Shown here one piece after another: positions 60,249 to 64,000 of a stretch of 64,000 nt of DNA (the stretch's first letter is position 1; the number at the start of each line of letters is the position of its first letter). This DNA is from Xiheimicrobium sp033763395. GTDB taxonomy: Bacteria > Myxococcota > Myxococcia > Myxococcales > Myxococcaceae. The notes below the pieces were generated by a model. It did no database searches, had not been told where the DNA came from, and saw only the letters and a program-made list of their open reading frames with translations. The position numbers were made by a program, and so were the translations under genes. The DNA is taken from NCBI GenBank assembly GCA_033763395.1, contig JANRKQ010000128.1:1-64000 (forward strand), written 5' to 3'.

Positions 60249-63008
60249 ATGAAAATCCGAACTGCGGTGGTGGTGGGGCTCGCAGCAGGTCTCTTCTCGT
60301 TCCCGGCCGACGCGCGCGACTGGTTCGTCAGGGCTGGCGCCGATGGTGACGGCTCACTGGCCAGGCCCTTCGCGGACCCGTGGCAGGCGCTCGACCAGTG
60401 CCAGTCGGGAGACGTCATTCACGTCGCCGCCGGCAGCTACACCGGCCGCCTCGGCAACGGCATGTGGGAGGTCCCCGTCGACGACGTCACGCTCCTCGGT
60501 GGCTACGACGCGGACTTCAAGAGCCGCGACCCGTGGAAGAACCTCACGAAGCTGCACTGGGACAAGGCCTCGAAGAACCGCCCGAAGCAGGACCGGTTCC
60601 TCTCGAACAAGAAGAACACCGTGCTCGACGGCGTCGTCATCGACCAGCGCGACCAGTGCCCGTACGAGACCGAAGCGCAGCTCGGCCGCAAAGACGCGCC
60701 CTGTGACAGCGCCATCCGGCTCTCGGTGCCCGGCGTCGTGCGCAACTGCGTCATCGTCAACTCGGGCTTCGACGCCATCACCGTGCCCGTCGGGTCGACC
60801 GTCGACAACAACCTCATCGTCAACTCCATCAACTGGGGCATCAACATCAACTCGTCGATGGACAAGGCCGCCGTCGCGACCGTCACCAACAACACCATCG
60901 CCTTCACCATGGCCTTCAAGGAGCCCGGCAAGGGCGCCTACAACGGCTCGGGCCTGGCGCTCAAAGGGCCCGCCGTCGTCTCGGGCAACCTCATCGTCTT
61001 CTCCGACAGCAATGGCATCTACCAGACCGCCCCCGCGGAGAAGTCGTCGCTCAATGACAACCAGTTCTTCATGAACCTGTACTCGAACCTGAAGTTCTCG
61101 GTCGATGGCAAGGATACCGCCATCGATGACAAGGAGATGGACCTGCTCGAGGAGGTCGGCTTCAAGAGCGCGTCGGGGAACGTGGTGAAGAACCCGAAGC
61201 TGCCGGTCGACCCCGGCTGGCTCGACCACGTCAGCAAGCGCACCGCCGCCACGCCCGGCAAGCTGCAGATGGATGACTTCAACAAGGCCCGGCAGCTGCT
61301 CGGCCTGCCGATGATTGCCAAGGGTGGCTCGCCGCCGTCGGGTGTGGCGCCCGCGATGGCGCTCGAGTCTGCGCTGAAGCTCATCGCGCCCCAGGACGCC
61401 GGCAAGGTGGGCGCCCGGGTGAAGTCACTGGCGGTGAGCTTCCAGGCCGCCGCGGCGGCGGGACCCGCGAAGTCCTATGCCCGCACCGAGGTGAGCGCGT
61501 GGGTCGGCAAGCCCGACGCCTTCAACGGCAAGGACCTGGAGCTGGTGGTGGCGGTCTCGAACGTCGCCAACGTCAGCGGCGTGCCGGCGCCGTTCAAGGC
61601 CGACGACTGCGCGGGCGTCTTCCTTCATGACGCCTCGGGCTCCGGGGAGCGCTTCGTCGGCTTCTTCAAGAAGGGCACCACGGCGGCGCGCGCGGCCGAC
61701 GCCGCGAGCGGGTACTACTCGGGGAGCGGCAAGCCCTCGAAGCTCTACCTCGTGAAGGGGACGGCGTACGCGATGAAGGGCGTCCCCAGGGCGGGCTTCT
61801 TCGTCGACACCCTCGACGCGTTCGAGGCGCAAGAGTCGAGCGCCGCGCGGCCCGTGGGACGTGACTGGTTCGTCAAGGCTGGCGCCCAGGGCGGTGATGG
61901 CTCGAAAGAGAAGCCCTTCCGCGACCCGTGGCAGGCGCTCGAGAAGGTGCAGGCCGGTGACTTCGTGCACGTGGCCGAGGGCGAGTACGTCGGCAAGCTG
62001 AAGAGCGGTCGCTGGAAGATTGGCATGCCGTACGTGTCGTTCCTCGGCGGCTATGACGCAGCCTTCAGCGAGCGCAACCCGTGGAAGCACCCGACGCGGC
62101 TGCTGGCGCCGGCGGACCTGAAGGGCCGGCGTGACGGCTACGTGGTCGAGGGCACCGACGACCACACCGGCGCCATCGTTGACGGCTTCGTCTTCGACCG
62201 CACCACCGACAACCGCTACAAGCCCAACGGCGACCTCGACTACGACAACTCCGAGAAGCAGGAGCACCTCTGGCTCTCGAAGCCCGGCTGCGTGGTGCGC
62301 AACAACCTCTTCTCGAATGGCGCCGAAGGGTCTCTGCGCATCGCCTCGGGCAACACCGTCGAGAACAACCTCTTCGTGAACCACCACGTGCGCACCGTGG
62401 TGGCGCAGCGGGGCATCGGGAATGGGCCGTTCATCTTCCGCAACAACACGCTCGCCTTCTCGTGGGACTTGCGCTTCGGCCAGGGCAACGGCCGCAACGG
62501 GCACCTGCTCTCGGTCGAGAACGGCGTGTCGGCCATCATCGACGGCAACATCTTCGAGTTCGCCGACAACGACGCCATTCGGTTGATGGCCGACCCCGCT
62601 GACGTCGAGCTGACGAACAACACCTTCAATCACAACCTCTGGTCGAACGTGATGCGCCCACAGGACAACACCACCGTCGACGACAAGACCTTCGCGAACC
62701 TCAAGGACTTCAAGTTCAAGAAGCTCTCGGGGAACCAGGTCGTCTCGGCCGGCCTGCCCGTCGACCAGGCGTTCTTCGACGCGTACCTGAGCCGCACCGC
62801 CTCCGTGCCGGGCAAGGTGACGATGGACGACTGGAACCAGCTGCGAGAGCTGCTCGGCCAGCCGATGCTCGCGACCGGAGGCAAGGGGCCCGAGGGCTTC
62901 GCGCCCAACTTCCCGTGGCAGAAGGCGTTGCAGTTGTTCCCGAAGAACCCGAAGGTGACGGCGGGCGCCCGCGCGAAGGACTTGCCGCTGGTGTTCGCGG
63001 GCAAGTAG
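60249..63008 (+). CDS. Secreted right-handed beta-helix protein with tandem duplication
   Basis: A 919-residue secreted protein with a signal peptide (MKIRTAVVVGLAAGLFSFPA). Two copies of a beta-helix domain begin at about residues 24 (DWFVRAGADGDGS) and 539 (DWFVKAGAQGGDGS), 515 residues apart. Both carry a matching 'DPWQALDQCQSGDVIHVAAG' type start, 'LLGGYDADF'-type strand, 'NNLIVN/NNLFVN' coils, and a closing 'GKLQMDDFNKARQLLG' / 'GKVTMDDWNQLRELLG' block. A linker domain (about 400-535) follows the first copy. Such helices often bind or cleave polysaccharides; catalytic residues are not clear. ATG 60249 starts the signal. Confidence 0.88.
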   Translation: MKIRTAVVVGLAAGLFSFPADARDWFVRAGADGDGSLARPFADPWQALDQCQSGDVIHVAAGSYTGRLGNGMWEVPVDDVTLLGGYDADFKSRDPWKNLTKLHWDKASKNRPKQDRFLSNKKNTVLDGVVIDQRDQCPYETEAQLGRKDAPCDSAIRLSVPGVVRNCVIVNSGFDAITVPVGSTVDNNLIVNSINWGININSSMDKAAVATVTNNTIAFTMAFKEPGKGAYNGSGLALKGPAVVSGNLIVFSDSNGIYQTAPAEKSSLNDNQFFMNLYSNLKFSVDGKDTAIDDKEMDLLEEVGFKSASGNVVKNPKLPVDPGWLDHVSKRTAATPGKLQMDDFNKARQLLGLPMIAKGGSPPSGVAPAMALESALKLIAPQDAGKVGARVKSLAVSFQAAAAAGPAKSYARTEVSAWVGKPDAFNGKDLELVVAVSNVANVSGVPAPFKADDCAGVFLHDASGSGERFVGFFKKGTTAARAADAASGYYSGSGKPSKLYLVKGTAYAMKGVPRAGFFVDTLDAFEAQESSAARPVGRDWFVKAGAQGGDGSKEKPFRDPWQALEKVQAGDFVHVAEGEYVGKLKSGRWKIGMPYVSFLGGYDAAFSERNPWKHPTRLLAPADLKGRRDGYVVEGTDDHTGAIVDGFVFDRTTDNRYKPNGDLDYDNSEKQEHLWLSKPGCVVRNNLFSNGAEGSLRIASGNTVENNLFVNHHVRTVVAQRGIGNGPFIFRNNTLAFSWDLRFGQGNGRNGHLLSVENGVSAIIDGNIFEFADNDAIRLMADPADVELTNNTFNHNLWSNVMRPQDNTTVDDKTFANLKDFKFKKLSGNQVVSAGLPVDQAFFDAYLSRTASVPGKVTMDDWNQLRELLGQPMLATGGKGPEGFAPNFPWQKALQLFPKNPKVTAGARAKDLPLVFAGK

Positions 63009-63087
63009 GCCAGCCGCTCCATCGCAGGGGTCGAAACGCCACGGGCGCTCCGGTTGGGCGCTCGGCCGAACGCAGCCGGGGGCCTTC

Positions 63088-64000
63088 ATGCATCGTCGTC
63101 TCCTCGTCATCGCCGCTCTGTCCTTCGCGGGGTGTCTCGACACCCAGCTGCCCCCGGTGCCCGGCCCCGGGTCGATTCAGGGAACGCTGCTGGCAGCGGT
63201 GGCGGGCTCTCCGACGCCCGTGCCCACGCGCGGCACCGTGACGCTGGTCGAGTCGGGCGTGACGACCGAGACGAGCGCCGAAGGCCGCTTCACCCTCACG
63301 CCGGTCCCGCGGAGCGAGGGCACGCTCGTCTTCGAAGCGAACGGGCGTCGGCGCGTGCTGCCCCTCACCGAGCTGCGCGCCGGTCCGGGCCGCACGACGG
63401 CGCTGGGCAACGTGGTGCTGGGCGCCAACGCCTCGCTGCTCGGGTCGGTCATCCTCGAGGACTCGACCGAGCTCGCCGGCACGCTCGCCTTCGCCGAGGG
63501 CGAGCTCATCAGCGCCTTCACCAACCCGGCCGGAGACGTGCTGCTGCGCGACCTGCCTGCGGGCCCACTGCGCATCGGCTACGTGCGCGCCGGCTACGTG
63601 CCGCACGCGCAGACCATCGAGCTCCAGGGTGGGCAGCGGCTCTCGCTCGAGCCGGTGACGCTGAAGCGGCTGCCGGCGGGCCTCTCGCGCGTCTCGGTGG
63701 CGGGGCTCGCGCTCCTCTCGGACTCGACCGACGCGAGCGGCATCTTGGTCTCCATCGAGGGCGTGCCCGCCGCGTCGACCACCGCCACGGGTGACTACGC
63801 CTTCGGCACCGTGCCCATCGGCGTGGTGACGGTGCGCTTCGAGAAGGCGGGGTACCGCACGGTGGTGCTGCAGAACCGGCTCGTCGGCATCGAGCCGCTC
63901 CGGCTGCCGACGGTGACGCTGGTGCCCGGAATGACGATGGTGACGGTGGCGCCCTGGAACCCGCAGTACGACGCGGGCGTCGTGGATGCCGGCGCTCCGC
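63088..64000 (+). CDS. Lipoprotein with carboxypeptidase-regulatory-like repeats, 3' end cut
   Basis: The frame from ATG 63088 stays open to the window end (304 codons). The signal 'MHRRLLVIAALSFAGC' ends with lipobox FAGC. Several carboxypeptidase-regulatory-like beta domains follow: 'SIQGTLLAAVAGSPTPVPTR', 'ETSAEGRFTLTPVP', 'PAGDVLLRDLPAGPLRIGYV' and 'SGILVSIEGVPAAS' with 'TGDYAFGTVPIGVVTVRFEK'. It ends within 'DAGVVDAGAP', a linker, so more domains probably lie beyond. It is 79 bp after the beta-helix gene and may be co-transcribed. Predicted surface lipoprotein. Confidence 0.87.
   Translation, partial: MHRRLLVIAALSFAGCLDTQLPPVPGPGSIQGTLLAAVAGSPTPVPTRGTVTLVESGVTTETSAEGRFTLTPVPRSEGTLVFEANGRRRVLPLTELRAGPGRTTALGNVVLGANASLLGSVILEDSTELAGTLAFAEGELISAFTNPAGDVLLRDLPAGPLRIGYVRAGYVPHAQTIELQGGQRLSLEPVTLKRLPAGLSRVSVAGLALLSDSTDASGILVSIEGVPAASTTATGDYAFGTVPIGVVTVRFEKAGYRTVVLQNRLVGIEPLRLPTVTLVPGMTMVTVAPWNPQYDAGVVDAGAP

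Overview
The window is very GC-rich DNA, densely coded on both strands. It almost certainly comes from a myxobacterium (Myxococcota); the genus cannot be settled from sequence alone. The main signs are two Hanks-type Ser/Thr kinases with a PEGA-like or transmembrane tail, many small lipoproteins with Gly/Ser/Ala-rich linkers and 'DAG' motifs, two MYXO-CTERM-like sorting tails, FHA, PilZ-receiver and AgmX-like proteins, and a rhomboid protease fused to a long soluble region. Housekeeping anchors are ychF (28.6 kb) and pyruvate kinase (47.0 kb). I saw no rRNA, tRNA or CRISPR array.

Layout. 0-12 kb: a large secreted repeat protein (cut by the window start), a heme-motif lipoprotein, a GIY-YIG protein, a Ser/Thr kinase followed by a TPR protein and a Cys-rich lipoprotein, an FHA protein and a large multidomain cell-wall amidase. 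12-17 kb: MarR, a striking nested palindrome (12.74-12.83 kb), GNAT, a Uma2 stub, a zinc-ribbon membrane protein and a pirin. 17-21 kb: a TetR regulator flanked by two related modules, each pairing a beta-propeller with a barrel-like envelope protein. 21-28 kb: a thioesterase/membrane operon, an AraC regulator and a decaying DevBCA-type exporter next to an IS21 remnant. 28-33 kb: ychF, a PilZ-receiver protein, a PIN-domain toxin-like pair and an M20 peptidase. 33-46 kb: a large SMC/Rad50-like ATPase, envelope proteins, a DUF5916-type barrel, a flavin oxidase and a carotenoid oxygenase. 46-53 kb: a broken AgmX-like membrane protein, pyruvate kinase, Uma2, YdeI-like and FkbM methyltransferase genes. 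53-64 kb: a second Ser/Thr kinase, rhomboid, an orphan MYXO-CTERM fragment, a CruF-like protein, a duplicated beta-helix protein, and a lipoprotein cut by the window end.

Two themes stand out. First, the 17.2-21.1 kb locus looks like one regulated envelope system built from a duplicated pair of genes around a TetR regulator, with repeated sites in the likely promoter. Second, about eleven genes are broken by truncation, frameshift or an in-frame stop. Some (IS21, DevA, Uma2, GH1) are clearly real decay. Several single-base frameshifts in otherwise well-kept genes could instead be sequence errors. All family assignments are from sequence reading and memory; no database search was run.
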